Origin: Devosia sp. 66-14
GTDB lineage: Bacteria; Pseudomonadota; Alphaproteobacteria; Rhizobiales; Devosiaceae
Assembly: GCA_001899085.1 (NCBI GenBank)
Contig: MKVB01000005.1
Span: 158,916 to 222,915 of the forward strand
DNA length: 64,000 bases
Reading direction: 5' to 3'
Position numbers and translations under genes: made by a program. Below, piece by piece: positions 27,296 to 37,697 of the stretch. A model generated the notes under the pieces. It was not told the origin of the DNA. It did not search any database and saw nothing but the letters and a program-made list of their open reading frames with translations. How positions within the stretch are numbered: position 1 is the first letter of the stretch; each line of letters begins with the position of its first letter.

Positions 27296-27754
27296 ATGGA
27301 CAAGAAACAGATTGCCGAGCAGCTGAAGCTCGACGTGCTGCTGTGCTTTTCAGCCTACTCGCTGAGCCACGCCTTCAGCCGGTTCTACCGACCGATGCTG
27401 GACAGGCTCGGCCTCACCTACCCGCAATTCGTGGTGATGATGGTGCTGTGGGAAAACGGCAGGATCACGATGAAGGCCCTGACTGACCTGGTGATGCTGG
27501 AATCGAACACGCTGACGCCGCTGCTCAAGAAGCTCGAGGCGGCCGGGCTGGTGAAGCGCATGCGCAACAAGGATGACGAACGGGTGCTCGATGTCGAAAT
27601 CACCGAGGCCGGGCTGGCGCTGAAGGCCGATGGACAGCTGGCCGCGGTGGAGCTGGCGCTGGCCAGCGGCGAGGATCTCGATGGGGTGATCGAGATGCAG
27701 CAACGCATGGCGAGGATGCGCGACAGCGTGCGGGAGAAGCTGGAGACGGCCTAG
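27296..27754 (+). CDS. MarR-family regulator, OhrR-like
   Basis: 152 residues. The N-terminal LDVLLCFSAYSLSHAFSRFY contains a single cysteine in the position of the redox-sensing Cys of OhrR, and LTYPQFVVMMVLWE, LLKKLEAAGLVKRMRNKDDE give the winged helix. OhrR proteins sense organic peroxides; here the divergent gene is an alpha/beta hydrolase, and no Ohr peroxidase is seen nearby. The gene ends just before a stable hairpin at 27772-27800. Confidence 0.88.
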   Translation: MDKKQIAEQLKLDVLLCFSAYSLSHAFSRFYRPMLDRLGLTYPQFVVMMVLWENGRITMKALTDLVMLESNTLTPLLKKLEAAGLVKRMRNKDDERVLDVEITEAGLALKADGQLAAVELALASGEDLDGVIEMQQRMARMRDSVREKLETA

Positions 27755-27771
27755 GGCTCGCGGTCTTCTGC

Positions 27772-27800
27772 ACCCTCCCTCCCCTCAAGGGGGAAGGAGG
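27772..27800. terminator. Hairpin between convergent genes
   Basis: cctcccctcaagggggaagg forms a G/C stem-loop between the ends of the OhrR-like gene (27754) and the phosphohydrolase gene (27851, opposite strand). It could terminate both; it lacks a clear U-run and is related to the palindromic repeat family. Confidence 0.45.
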
Positions 27801-27850
27801 CGACGACTGAGAATTCGGCTCGTCAGCAGCCCGACAGATCCGCAAACAGG

Positions 27851-29212
27851 TCAGGCGTTCAGCGCCTTGAGCACCGTGGCCTTGACCTTGAGGCCGGGAA
27901 TTTCGGTGAAGGCGAGATCCTCGCGGCCGAAATAGGATTTCTGGTTGGTGGCCGACCAGTCGTTGCACACGATGGCGTAGGTGGCCTTGTCGGCCAGCTG
28001 GACGGGAGCGGCATAGAGGAAATCGCCGGTGCGCGCGCTGAGCGGAATGTCGCCGTCCTGGTTGCAGCGGGCGATCAGCTGGTCGAGGGTCGGGCGATCC
28101 ACCTCGGCGCGCATCAGCTTGCCATCGAAGCGGACAACGGCGTCGAAGGCGTATTTGGTGACTTCGCCCGAAGGCAAGCCGGTGCCGAACGTGGTGTGGC
28201 CGATAAAGCCGACGTCACCGGCCCCGGCAGCCGCCAGCGCCGCGGCAGCGAAGCGGGCGCTTTCGCCCAGGGTCTGAGCCTTCTCGCTGATGCCGACGAT
28301 TGCCAGTTCCTCGGGGCTGAGATGCTCGGCAAAGGTGGCGCCGATCAGCGCCGCCAGCTCCGCGTCGGCGGCGCCATCACGCTCGACCTGCACCTGGCGC
28401 AGCGACAGGGCGCGATCGGCGCCGATATCGACCACGGTGATGAGGCTGCTCCACGAGCCGGTGTGGACATAGCGCGTGTTGCCCTCGGCATGCTCGAGCA
28501 CCAGGTGGTCATGGCCGCCGACCAGCAGCGACCCATCGGACAAGAGCGGCAGGATGCCGCGATCGGCGACGACACCGGCATGGCTGAGAACGACGTGCAG
28601 GCTGCCCTTGGGCAGGTTGCCTTCGAGATTGGCGGTGGCCCACTCGAGCGGATCGGGAATGCCGAGCTGGTCGCGCGAGGCCTTGGGATAGGTGGTCAAC
28701 GCCGGTGTGGCGATGCCGACCAGTGCGACCGGTATGGGGCCCAGATCAAGCTGGAAGCCGGCCTGAGTGAAGGGTGCGCCGGTGCGCTTGTCGGTGATGT
28801 TGCTGACGACGGTGAGGCCGGCGCGGCGGGCCCGGGCGATCAGTTGCGCCAGGTCGTTGATCAGGTCGGGCTCGTGATTGCCGATGTTCAGCACGGTCGG
28901 CGCGAGCCGCGACAGCTTCTCGAGCAGCTTCCAGTCGATGACGCCCGCCGAGCGGGTCGCCACCACGTTGCCCAGCTCGAACACGTCGCCGTTGATGAGG
29001 ATGGCCGCCGGGGCGGGGCTCGCCGCAAGCTCGGCGGCGACTGCCGCGAGCAGCTGGGCGCTGCGCTCATAGGCCGAATGGAGGTCGGACAGGATGATCA
29101 GCCGGGCAGCCGGGGCCGACTGGGCATGCGCCGCATCGGGCAGCATCGGCAGGACGGCGGTGGAGCCAAGCAGCAGCAGCAGGTGGCGGCGGGAGAGCGA
29201 GGCGAACGGCAT
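27851..29212 (-). CDS. Exported metallophosphoesterase / 5'-nucleotidase
   Basis: 453 residues. A signal with a twin-arginine-like start (SRRHLLLLLGSTAVLPMLP) ends near AHAQ. The catalytic domain shows the metallophosphoesterase metal motifs in order: SDLHSAY, NGDVFELG, GNHEPDL, VVLSHAG and GGHDHL. The C-terminal half (EVTKYAFDAVVRFDGKLMRA; KATYAIVCNDW) matches the 5'-nucleotidase substrate-binding domain. It probably releases nucleosides or phosphate from nucleotides in the periplasm, supplying substrates for importers such as the one at 10742-15489. Confidence 0.88.
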   Translation of the reverse strand: MPFASLSRRHLLLLLGSTAVLPMLPDAAHAQSAPAARLIILSDLHSAYERSAQLLAAVAAELAASPAPAAILINGDVFELGNVVATRSAGVIDWKLLEKLSRLAPTVLNIGNHEPDLINDLAQLIARARRAGLTVVSNITDKRTGAPFTQAGFQLDLGPIPVALVGIATPALTTYPKASRDQLGIPDPLEWATANLEGNLPKGSLHVVLSHAGVVADRGILPLLSDGSLLVGGHDHLVLEHAEGNTRYVHTGSWSSLITVVDIGADRALSLRQVQVERDGAADAELAALIGATFAEHLSPEELAIVGISEKAQTLGESARFAAAALAAAGAGDVGFIGHTTFGTGLPSGEVTKYAFDAVVRFDGKLMRAEVDRPTLDQLIARCNQDGDIPLSARTGDFLYAAPVQLADKATYAIVCNDWSATNQKSYFGREDLAFTEIPGLKVKATVLKALNA

Positions 29213-29245
29213 GATGGACCCGGTTGGCTGGTTGAGGTCTGTCGC

Positions 29246-29824
29246 CTACCCTGCCTTCGAGACGGCCGCGTGACAAGGCGACGCCGCGACCTGGGATCCG
29301 GCGGCGCCGATCAGCGTCACGCGCATGTCCCTGGCGACATAGACGCAGGCGCCGTCGGCATAGACGCTGCCGTCGGCGATGCCGAGCGGCAACCGGCCGC
29401 CACGGACCTGCCGCAGGCTGACCTCATAACGGACCCGGCGCGTCTGCGGGGTGATCTGGCCACGGAACTTCATCTCGCCGACTCCGGCCGCCCGCCCCTT
29501 GCCGGGCAGGCCCGACCAGCCCAACCAGAAGCCGATGATCTGCCACATGGCATCGAGACCGAGACAGCCGGGCATCACCGGATCGCCCGGAAAATGGCAG
29601 GCGAAGAACCAAAGCTCGGGCGTGATATCCAGTTCCGCGACGACATGGCCTCTGCCGTAGGTGCCGCCATCGAGGCTGATGGCGGTGATCCGATCCATCA
29701 TCAGCATCGGCGGGGCCGGAAGCTGGGCATTGCCCAGACCGAAATACCCACCGGCGGTGGCCGCGAGCAGATCGGTCCTGTCGTAAGCAGATTGCGGATG
29801 GTGGACAGCCGGCGGCATCGGCAT
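29246..29824 (-). CDS. fabA: FabA-family 3-hydroxyacyl-ACP dehydratase/isomerase
   Basis: 192 residues. The FabA signature [20 protein letters not shown] carries the catalytic His, and [17 protein letters not shown] is the conserved N-terminal strand. FabA makes the trans-2 and cis-3 decenoyl-ACP intermediates of unsaturated fatty acid synthesis. No fabB follows here, so it may be a specialised copy; the usual partner may be elsewhere. It follows the TetR gene by 23 bases on the same strand, suggesting co-transcription and control by that regulator. Confidence 0.9.
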   Translation of the reverse strand: MPMPPAVHHPQSAYDRTDLLAATAGGYFGLGNAQLPAPPMLMMDRITAISLDGGTYGRGHVVAELDITPELWFFACHFPGDPVMPGCLGLDAMWQIIGFWLGWSGLPGKGRAAGVGEMKFRGQITPQTRRVRYEVSLRQVRGGRLPLGIADGSVYADGACVYVARDMRVTLIGAAGSQVAASPCHAAVSKAG

Positions 29825-29847
29825 GAGTGCGCTCCAGTGGACAGATG

Positions 29848-30423
29848 TCAGTCGGCCGGTCGCAGTGCGGCGGCGACAAAGCTCCAGATGGCTTCGGTCA
29901 GGGCGTCGGGGTCGGGCCGGACTTCGCGGGTCAGCGCGCCGAGCAGGGCCTGGCGAATGCCGCCGCTCATCAGGGCGATCGCCAGCGCCGGATCAAGATC
30001 CGGCCTGACGATGCCATCGCGTTGCGCCGCGCGGATCATGGCTTCGCCGCCGGCGAGTGTCCGCGCGGTAAAGCTGGTCTCGATGTCGAGCACTTCGGGC
30101 GAACGGCTCAACGCACCGATGATCAGCGGCGCGAATGGGTGGGCATAGTGGAACGCCACGTATGCGCCGATCCGGGCCTTCTCGCGGTCCGCCCAGCTGG
30201 TGGAAGGCAGGTGCACCCCAGTGAAGGCCACCGCATCGAGCTGGGCGTAGAACGCTTCGACTACGGCGGCGATCAGGCCGCTCTTGGAGCCGAAATGATG
30301 GTATGCGAGGCCAACGGAGAGCTGCGCACGCTTCGCGACAGCCTGCATCTCCAGATGGCCATGGCCGGCGATCAGTTCCGCCTGTGCCGCGGCGATCAAG
30401 CGCTCCCGGGTGTTACCGCTCAC
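29848..30423 (-). CDS. TetR-family transcriptional regulator (operon with fabA)
   Basis: About 191 residues from a GTG at 30423 (an in-frame TTG at 30459 lies inside the operator palindrome and is less likely). [43 protein letters not shown]. The remainder is a helical ligand pocket. It sits directly upstream of fabA, which suggests a lipid-responsive repressor of unsaturated fatty acid synthesis. The ligand is not known. Confidence 0.87.
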   Translation of the reverse strand: MSGNTRERLIAAAQAELIAGHGHLEMQAVAKRAQLSVGLAYHHFGSKSGLIAAVVEAFYAQLDAVAFTGVHLPSTSWADREKARIGAYVAFHYAHPFAPLIIGALSRSPEVLDIETSFTARTLAGGEAMIRAAQRDGIVRPDLDPALAIALMSGGIRQALLGALTREVRPDPDALTEAIWSFVAAALRPAD

Positions 30424-30436
30424 CAGATTCTCGCCC

Positions 30437-30472
30437 CATAGACGTTGAATTGAATTCAATTCAACGTCTATG
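30437..30472. promoter_or_regulatory. Perfect 36-base palindrome, probable TetR operator
   Basis: Bases 30437-30472 are their own reverse complement, centred on GAATTC at 30452-30457; the half-arm starts catagacgttgaattga. A perfect dyad this long is rare by chance. It lies immediately before the TetR-fabA pair and overlaps the outermost possible start, so autoregulation is likely. Confidence 0.85.
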
Positions 30473-30487
30473 CCGATTTATGTCAAT

Positions 30488-30524
30488 GCCGGCGGCCAAG
30501 CGGTTCAACCGCCTGGTCGCCGGC
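30488..30524. terminator. Strong hairpin downstream of the MetA-like barrel gene
   Basis: Arms gccggcggccaagcggtt (30488-30505) and aaccgcctggtcgccggc (30507-30524) pair with two mismatches and a minimal loop. It lies 20 bases after the end of the minus-strand gene at 30543 and may stop its transcription. No U-run is seen. Confidence 0.5.
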
Positions 30525-30542
30525 TGATCGCCCGAACTGGTG

Positions 30543-31451
30543 TCAGAACAGGTAAGCCGCCGTGAGCTCGAGGGTATGCCCGGCGAGGTCCGGGTCGTTG
30601 GAGTAGACCAGGTGACGATAGCTCAGGCGTGTCGCGACATTCTGGCTGAGCACCAGGCCGAGGGTAGCGCCGAGGGCCAGCGTCTCCAGCCCATCGCCCT
30701 GCCCAACGCCGTCAAAGGAGGTCTCACCGCCGGTCTCGTAATAGCCGTCGATGGCGGCCCAGACGCTGTTGCCGAAATTGCGGGTGATGTGACCTTCGAC
30801 GCCGAAGATCGGCGCCTGGCTCATCACGTTGGCGCCGGTACCGACGAAGGGATCCTCGTTGTCGCCGAAGACCTGCAGCACCGGGCGGATTTCGAAGGTG
30901 GTCAGCTCGGGATCGATCATGTTGTCGCCCAGTGCGTAGCTGATGGGCAGGCTGGCCTGGAAAGACCAGCGGTTCTGCCCCAGGTTCACCATCCGGTTGG
31001 CATCGTAATCACCGGTGGGGAGGAACAGCTTGCCCTCGACCATGGCCTGGAAGCCCGGCTTGTGCATGGCGTAATCCATCGGAGCGAGGGCAGGCATGCC
31101 CGCCAGCCCCAGCCCCGCCCCAAGCACCAGATCGCCCTGCGCGATGCCCGTGTCGATGGTACCGGCCAACGAATCGAAGGTCATGCCGCCGACCGGCAGG
31201 CCGATCAGCACAAAGCCGACATTGCCCATGACGTCGAAGGTCGTGCGATAGGTCGGGGTCAGCGCCCACACGTCCAGCGTGGTATCGCCAAGTCCGAGCC
31301 GGGTGTCCTCGGCATGGATCACGTTGAGCGCCAGGCTGATGTCGCTCGCCCCACCAGGACGCAGATGATAGGCCCGCGCCCCATCCCAGGCCAGCGCGCT
31401 CGAGATCATCGAAACCGATGCCAATGCGGCAATGGCTATTCTTGCAAGCAC
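30543..31451 (-). CDS. Outer-membrane MetA-pathway (phenol degradation)-like barrel protein
   Basis: 302 residues. Signal peptide ARIAIAALASVSMISSALAW, then a repeating pattern of amphipathic strands ending in the aromatic C-terminal LTAAYLF expected of outer-membrane barrels. The fold resembles the Phenol_MetA_deg/SphA group of putative hydrophobic-substrate channels (AYHLRPGGASDISLALNVIH). The start is GTG 31451 with AGGAGGGAAGC directly upstream, an unusually strong site for a GTG. The transported substrate is unknown. Confidence 0.8.
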   Translation of the reverse strand: MLARIAIAALASVSMISSALAWDGARAYHLRPGGASDISLALNVIHAEDTRLGLGDTTLDVWALTPTYRTTFDVMGNVGFVLIGLPVGGMTFDSLAGTIDTGIAQGDLVLGAGLGLAGMPALAPMDYAMHKPGFQAMVEGKLFLPTGDYDANRMVNLGQNRWSFQASLPISYALGDNMIDPELTTFEIRPVLQVFGDNEDPFVGTGANVMSQAPIFGVEGHITRNFGNSVWAAIDGYYETGGETSFDGVGQGDGLETLALGATLGLVLSQNVATRLSYRHLVYSNDPDLAGHTLELTAAYLF

Positions 31452-31680
31452 GCTTCCCTCCTGTCGATCGGTTGCCGCAACAACCGCCTCAGCCGGGCAA
31501 ATCAGCGCCGGCCCCCATGTGAAGAGAGTGCATGCGCATTAAAGTGGGGACAAGAATTTTCTGGCTGCCAACGATCACATCGGCTGCAGAGTGGCACAGT
31601 GTCCACAGCAGATGTCGTATTGCCGCCTCGACCTTCTCGGTCGTGGCGGCAACTCCTGCTGGGAATTGACGCGCTTGACT

Positions 31681-31722
31681 GCCCCTCACCGGGCCCTCTC
31701 CCCAGCCGGTGAGAGGGCGCTC
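31681..31722. repeat. Palindromic element (CCCCTCACC...CCGGTGAGAGGG)
   Basis: G/C-rich imperfect dyad in the 290-base gap after edd, of the same type as the pair at 20337-20475. Nothing else is evident between 31452 and 31741 apart from short AT-richer stretches that may contain the barrel gene promoter. Confidence 0.65.
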
Positions 31723-31741
31723 CGCGCGTCGAACCGGTGGC

Positions 31742-33556
<1,815 letters not shown>

Positions 33557-33592
33557 TTCATGCTCCTTGGGGGAGCGCCCTAGATATTACTC

Positions 33593-34291
33593 TCAGGGGC
33601 TCCAGAAGATAGTCAGCGGTGTCTGGCTTTGACGCAGAATAGACCTGATCGGCATGTCCTCAACGGGACCATCCGACGCAGCCTTTTCCAGTGTCGCCAG
33701 CTTCTCCTCCCCCTCGATATGCAGATAGAGCCCCTTGGCGTCGAGAAGGCGCCTGAGGACCAGCGTCACCCGGGGCTCCCCTGCCCCCGGCGCCCGGATG
33801 GCGATGGCCGGCCCCTCGCCGGTCAGCGCCGCGGCGAGGTTGTCGCCGCCGGGAAAGAACGATGCGGTGTGGCCATCATTGCCCATGCCGAGGATCACCG
33901 CGTCGAACGGTGTGGGCAGGGCGTTGACCGCGATATTGGTGCGGGCGATGGCGGCGTCGGTCGGCGCGTCGCCGCCGGAATAGAGCGGCACGAAATGCGC
34001 CGAGGCAGCCGGCCCCTGCAACAGGCGCTCGTTGACCAGCAGGGCGTTCGAGCGATCGTTGGTCTCGTCGACCCAGCGTTCGTCGACCAGGGTGACGGTG
34101 ACCTTTTCCCAGTCGATATCCTTGCGGCGGCCCAAGACGGCGAAGAACCGCGCCGGAGTGGAGCCGCCGGAGACGGCCAGCACCGCCTGCCCGCGGGCGG
34201 CGATACCGTCATTGAGGTGTTCGGCTACGGTCTCGGCGAGGGCGAGCGCCAGGTCTTCCTTGGTGCCGAAGCTGCGCCGGGTCGCGTTCAA
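33593..34291 (-). CDS. pgl: 6-Phosphogluconolactonase
   Basis: About 232 residues, DevB type. Hydrolyses 6-phosphogluconolactone. Seen: VSGGSTPARFFAVLG, WEKVTVTLVDERWV, ILGMGNDGHTASFFPGG. The likely start is TTG 34291, which overlaps the zwf stop by four bases (TTGA). A longer frame from 34426 would run across the end of zwf and is not credible. It is flanked by zwf and edd in pathway order. Confidence 0.92.
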   Translation of the reverse strand: MNATRRSFGTKEDLALALAETVAEHLNDGIAARGQAVLAVSGGSTPARFFAVLGRRKDIDWEKVTVTLVDERWVDETNDRSNALLVNERLLQGPAASAHFVPLYSGGDAPTDAAIARTNIAVNALPTPFDAVILGMGNDGHTASFFPGGDNLAAALTGEGPAIAIRAPGAGEPRVTLVLRRLLDAKGLYLHIEGEEKLATLEKAASDGPVEDMPIRSILRQSQTPLTIFWSP

Positions 34292-35799
34292 TGCCCGTCC
34301 TCGTGCCAGGTGCGGCCGTCGCGCTCGATCAGCGCGATGGCGCCGGTGGGGCCCCAGGTGCCGGCGGTATAGGTCTGCGGGGCGTCGCTCGCCAGATCCC
34401 AGCCATTGCGGATCGGATCGACCCATTCCCAGGCGGCTTCGAGTTCGTCACGGCGCATGAACAGGGTCTGCTGGCCGCGGATGACGTCGAGCAGCAGGCG
34501 CTCGTAAGCTTCCGGGGTGCGCTCGGCGAAGGTCTCGGCGAAGCTGAGGTTGAGCGGGACTTCGCGCAGGCGCATGCCCCCTGGGCCCGGATCCTTGATC
34601 ATCAGGAACAGTTTTACGCCTTCATCGGGCTGGATGCGGATGACCAGCCGGTTGGGCTTGGGCGCCCCTTCGGCGTGGTCGAACATCGAGTGCGGGATAT
34701 TGCGGAACTGGATGACGATTTCCGAGGCGCGCGACACCAGGCGCTTGCCGGTGCGGATGTAGAACGGCACGCCCGACCAGCGCCAGTTCTCGATCTCGGC
34801 CTTGATGGCGACGAAGGTCTCGGTGCGCGAGCCCTTCTTGTCCTCGGGCAGTTCGTCCTGGTAGCTGGCGACGGCGGTGCCGTCGACGCTGCCGCCGCGA
34901 TACTGGCCACGCACCGTGGCGCGGCTGACATCGCCGCCGGTGATCGGCTTGAGCGAGCGCAGCACCTTGAGCTTTTCGTCGCGCAGCGCGTTGGCGGCAT
35001 CGGAGGCCGGCGGCTCCATGGCGACGAGGCAGAGCAGCTGGATGATGTGGTTCTGCACCATATCGCGCAGCGCGCCGCTTTCATCGTAATAGCCGCGCGT
35101 GCCGGCGCCGACCGACTCGGCAACGGTGATCTGCACGTGGTCGATATGGGCGGAGTTCCAGATCGGCTCGAACAGGATGTTGGCGAAGCGCAGCGCCAGC
35201 AGGTTCTGCACCGTCTCTTTGCCGAGGTAGTGGTCGATCCGATAGACCTGATCTTCCCTGAAGATCTTCGAGACTTCGTCGTTGATCTCGATCGAGGAGG
35301 CGAGGTCGTGGCCGAGCGGCTTTTCGATCACCACGCGGGCGTCGCGCCGGTAATAGCCCTTCTTGAGGATGTACTCGCAGGTCGGCCCGAACAGGTCGGG
35401 GGCAATGGCGAGGTAGAAGGCGCGGACCACCTTGGGGTCCTCGCGCAGGTTCTTCGACAGATCGCCCCAATGCGCCTCGTCGGTGACGTCGTTGGGGACG
35501 TAGGAGAAGGTGCCGATGAAGCGGTCGATGGTCTTTTTGTCCTGGTAGGACTTCTCGACGAAGGTTTCGATCGACTCGCGGGCGAGCTTCTGGAAATCGG
35601 CGTCGCTGAGCTTGCTGCGCGACACGCCGATGATGCGGCTCTGCTCGTCGAACTGGCCATCCTTGAAGCGGTGGTAGAGCGCCGGGATGAGCTTGCGCTT
35701 GGTGAGGTCGCCGGTCGCGCCGAACACCACGTAATCGAAGGGCTGGACCGGGATGATACGGCTGGACACGCTCTTCAAGCTCCTATCGAGGTAGTTCAT
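34288..35799 (-). CDS. zwf: Glucose-6-phosphate 1-dehydrogenase
   Basis: 503 residues. NADP-binding FGATGDLTKRKLIPALY and the substrate motif RIDHYLGKETVQNLL with the active-site His are present. It feeds the Entner-Doudoroff and pentose phosphate routes. Its ATG at 35799 is 12 bases past the kinase stop, and its stop overlaps pgl. A TTG at 35808 would add three residues. Confidence 0.95.
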   Translation of the reverse strand: MNYLDRSLKSVSSRIIPVQPFDYVVFGATGDLTKRKLIPALYHRFKDGQFDEQSRIIGVSRSKLSDADFQKLARESIETFVEKSYQDKKTIDRFIGTFSYVPNDVTDEAHWGDLSKNLREDPKVVRAFYLAIAPDLFGPTCEYILKKGYYRRDARVVIEKPLGHDLASSIEINDEVSKIFREDQVYRIDHYLGKETVQNLLALRFANILFEPIWNSAHIDHVQITVAESVGAGTRGYYDESGALRDMVQNHIIQLLCLVAMEPPASDAANALRDEKLKVLRSLKPITGGDVSRATVRGQYRGGSVDGTAVASYQDELPEDKKGSRTETFVAIKAEIENWRWSGVPFYIRTGKRLVSRASEIVIQFRNIPHSMFDHAEGAPKPNRLVIRIQPDEGVKLFLMIKDPGPGGMRLREVPLNLSFAETFAERTPEAYERLLLDVIRGQQTLFMRRDELEAAWEWVDPIRNGWDLASDAPQTYTAGTWGPTGAIALIERDGRTWHEDGH

Positions 35800-35810
35800 G
35801 GCACTCAAAC

Positions 35811-36737
35811 TCAGGCGAAGTTCTGCTTGGCAAGGATGACGGCGCCGTGCAGCGGCTCGTCGACGGGACGGACGATGAAGTCGCCGTGGCGCTCGATCAT
35901 CAGCGGGTAGAGGCGGGTGCCGAAGCCGCCGACAGCGGCCATGCGGGTAACGCCGCGCGCCTTGAACCAGCGCACGTAGTTGTCGATGTAGCTCAGTTCG
36001 AGGTCCATCAGCTCTTTAGCCACCGGGTCGCCCTGTTCGTAGAAATCGAAGAACAAGGGGATCAGCGCACCGAATTCGGCGGGGGCGCGGCCGAGCAGGG
36101 TCGAGGGGGCGCCATTACCCGCGGGCATCGGCCCGCGCGGATCCTGCGGGAACGACCAATCCATCACCGCATCGATCGAGCCGCCGAGCTTGTCGATCAC
36201 CGCCTGGGTCAGCGGCGAAGCCGTCAGCAGGCCATCGGCGGCTTCTACCGCGCGGCGCACCAGTTCACGACCGAGGATGGCGCCCGACATCTGGTCGCCG
36301 ATCTGGAAGCCCCAGCCGCCGCACTGGTGGCGCTGGCCATTCACCAGGGCCATGGCAGCCGAACCGGTGCCGACGATGATCACCGCACCATCTTCGCCGC
36401 CATGGGCGCCGGCGCGGGCGATATCGATATCGTCGTAGACACGCACCTTGGCGAAGGGCCAAGGGCGCTGCTCGAAAGCCTCACGGGCCGAGGGCAGCCG
36501 GCCGCCGGCCATGCCGAAGCAAGCGTAGGTGTTCCGGGCCTCGGCAATATCGATGCCGGCCTTCGCGAACACCTCTTTGGTGCCTTCGGTAATAGAGCGG
36601 AAAGCCGGCTCGCCGGCTTCGATCTGCAGGTTCGAGCGACCACCGGCGGCGTCGGCCAGGGTTTCGAGGTTCTCGTTGGCGAGGCGGATGCGGCAGTTGG
36701 TGCCACCACCATCCACCCCGAGATAGTACCTAGGCAC
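35811..36737 (-). CDS. BadF/BadG-family sugar (N-acetylglucosamine- or glucose-) kinase
   Basis: About 308 residues. Phosphate-binding LGVDGGGTNCRIRLAN, VIIVGTGSAAMAL and GGWGFQIGDQMSGAILGREL match the BadF/BcrA ATPase fold, as in eukaryotic-type N-acetylglucosamine kinases. Its position at the head of zwf-pgl-edd suggests that it supplies glucose 6-phosphate or an amino-sugar phosphate. The start is taken as GTG 36737 (AAGGAG 10 bases upstream) since no ATG lies near VPRYYLGVDGG. Confidence 0.8.
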   Translation of the reverse strand: MPRYYLGVDGGGTNCRIRLANENLETLADAAGGRSNLQIEAGEPAFRSITEGTKEVFAKAGIDIAEARNTYACFGMAGGRLPSAREAFEQRPWPFAKVRVYDDIDIARAGAHGGEDGAVIIVGTGSAAMALVNGQRHQCGGWGFQIGDQMSGAILGRELVRRAVEAADGLLTASPLTQAVIDKLGGSIDAVMDWSFPQDPRGPMPAGNGAPSTLLGRAPAEFGALIPLFFDFYEQGDPVAKELMDLELSYIDNYVRWFKARGVTRMAAVGGFGTRLYPLMIERHGDFIVRPVDEPLHGAVILAKQNFA

Positions 36738-36968
36738 CGAACGCGCACTCCTTACGACAATTAGCGGCTTGCCGACCCAGGAGCCCCCCGAGTCCGGCGC
36801 GGACCTTAATGCCAAAGGTTTCTAGACGAAAGTAGAATAAGCAAAGGAAAGTGGCTGGAAAGGTCGCTTGCCGCATGGCTCGCATGCGAACAGAGTCCGT
36901 CGCCGATGGATCGAAGCTGCTGCACGCGCATTGCGGCTGGCAGCGGAAGACGACAGGGAGGCCAGGAA

Positions 36969-37526
36969 ATGGGTCACGTTCTGGTGCTGGGCGGCGCACG
37001 CTCGGGCAAGACCGGCTTTGCCGAGCGGCTGGCGCTGCGGGCAGGAACGCGGCCGGCCTATCTCGCCACGGCACAGGCGCTCGACGCCGAAATGCGCGAG
37101 CGGGTGGAGAGCCACAAGCAGCAGCGGGCGCAGGTCTTCGCCACCATCGAGGAGCCGCTGCGGCTGAGCGCCGCGATTGCCGAAGCGGCCAAGCTGCACG
37201 ACGCGATCCTCGTCGATTGCCTGACGCTGTGGATCACCAACCTGATCGTCGCCAACGAGAACGTGGCGCGGGCGGTGGATGAACTGCTGGCAACGCTGGC
37301 CGAGACAAGCGCGGCCCGGGTGATCCTGGTGTCGAACGAAGTGGGGCTGGGGATCGTGCCCGACAATGCGATGGCGCGGATGTTCCGCGACCTTGCCGGA
37401 TCGGCGCACCAGCGGATCGCCGAGATCTGCGACGATGCCTATTTCGTGGTGGCCGGGCTGCCGATGGTGCTGAAGGGCTCGGTGCCGGAGGCGGAGGTGA
37501 TGCAGCGGCGGGTGCATGAGGCCTGA
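36969..37526 (+). CDS. cobU: Adenosylcobinamide kinase / adenosylcobinamide-phosphate guanylyltransferase
   Basis: About 185 residues (CobP in Pseudomonas naming). Walker A GGARSGKTGFAE, LVDCLTLWITNL and VSNEVGLGIVP are the family motifs. It phosphorylates adenosylcobinamide and loads GMP in nucleotide-loop assembly. The start 36969 has GGGAGG 7 bases upstream. It begins the main cob region; the 230 bases upstream hold no riboswitch that I can recognise. Confidence 0.93.
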   Translation: MGHVLVLGGARSGKTGFAERLALRAGTRPAYLATAQALDAEMRERVESHKQQRAQVFATIEEPLRLSAAIAEAAKLHDAILVDCLTLWITNLIVANENVARAVDELLATLAETSAARVILVSNEVGLGIVPDNAMARMFRDLAGSAHQRIAEICDDAYFVVAGLPMVLKGSVPEAEVMQRRVHEA

Positions 37527-37572
37527 GAGCGGACCGGTCCTCCTTGTCCCGCCGGCCAGTCGTCCGCACCGG

Positions 37573-37667
37573 CGTCATTCCCGCGAAGGCGGGAACCCAG
37601 TGCGATCTCTCAACGCCAGCGGACCCTGCAGCATCCCCCTAGGTTCCCGCCTTCGCGGGAATGACGG
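37573..37667. repeat. Inverted pair of short repeats (TTCCCGCGAAGGCGGGAA type)
   Basis: Element 1 at 37573-37597 (gcgtcattcccgcgaaggcg...) and its inverted copy at 37641-37667 (ggttcccgccttcgcgggaa...) face each other 43 bases apart between cobU and cobD, which are convergent. Each is an internal hairpin. This is a second, distinct palindrome family in the window. Confidence 0.8.
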
Positions 37668-37697
37668 CGGAGGGTGAGCAGTCGTGCCGTCTGTTAG

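Noticed and set aside
28196-30148. 650-codon plus-strand frame spanning the phosphohydrolase, fabA and TetR genes
   Set aside because: Runs across three well-supported genes on the other strand and has no recognisable fold.
30488-30524. Hairpin read as part of a mobile element end
   Set aside because: No matching copy seen elsewhere in the window; a terminator role is simpler.
36738-36968. Possible cobalamin riboswitch upstream of cobU
   Set aside because: A few fragments resemble B12-box pieces (GCTGC, GGAAG, GCCAGGAA) but the core GCTGCCCCCGCAACTG and the paired arms are not present.
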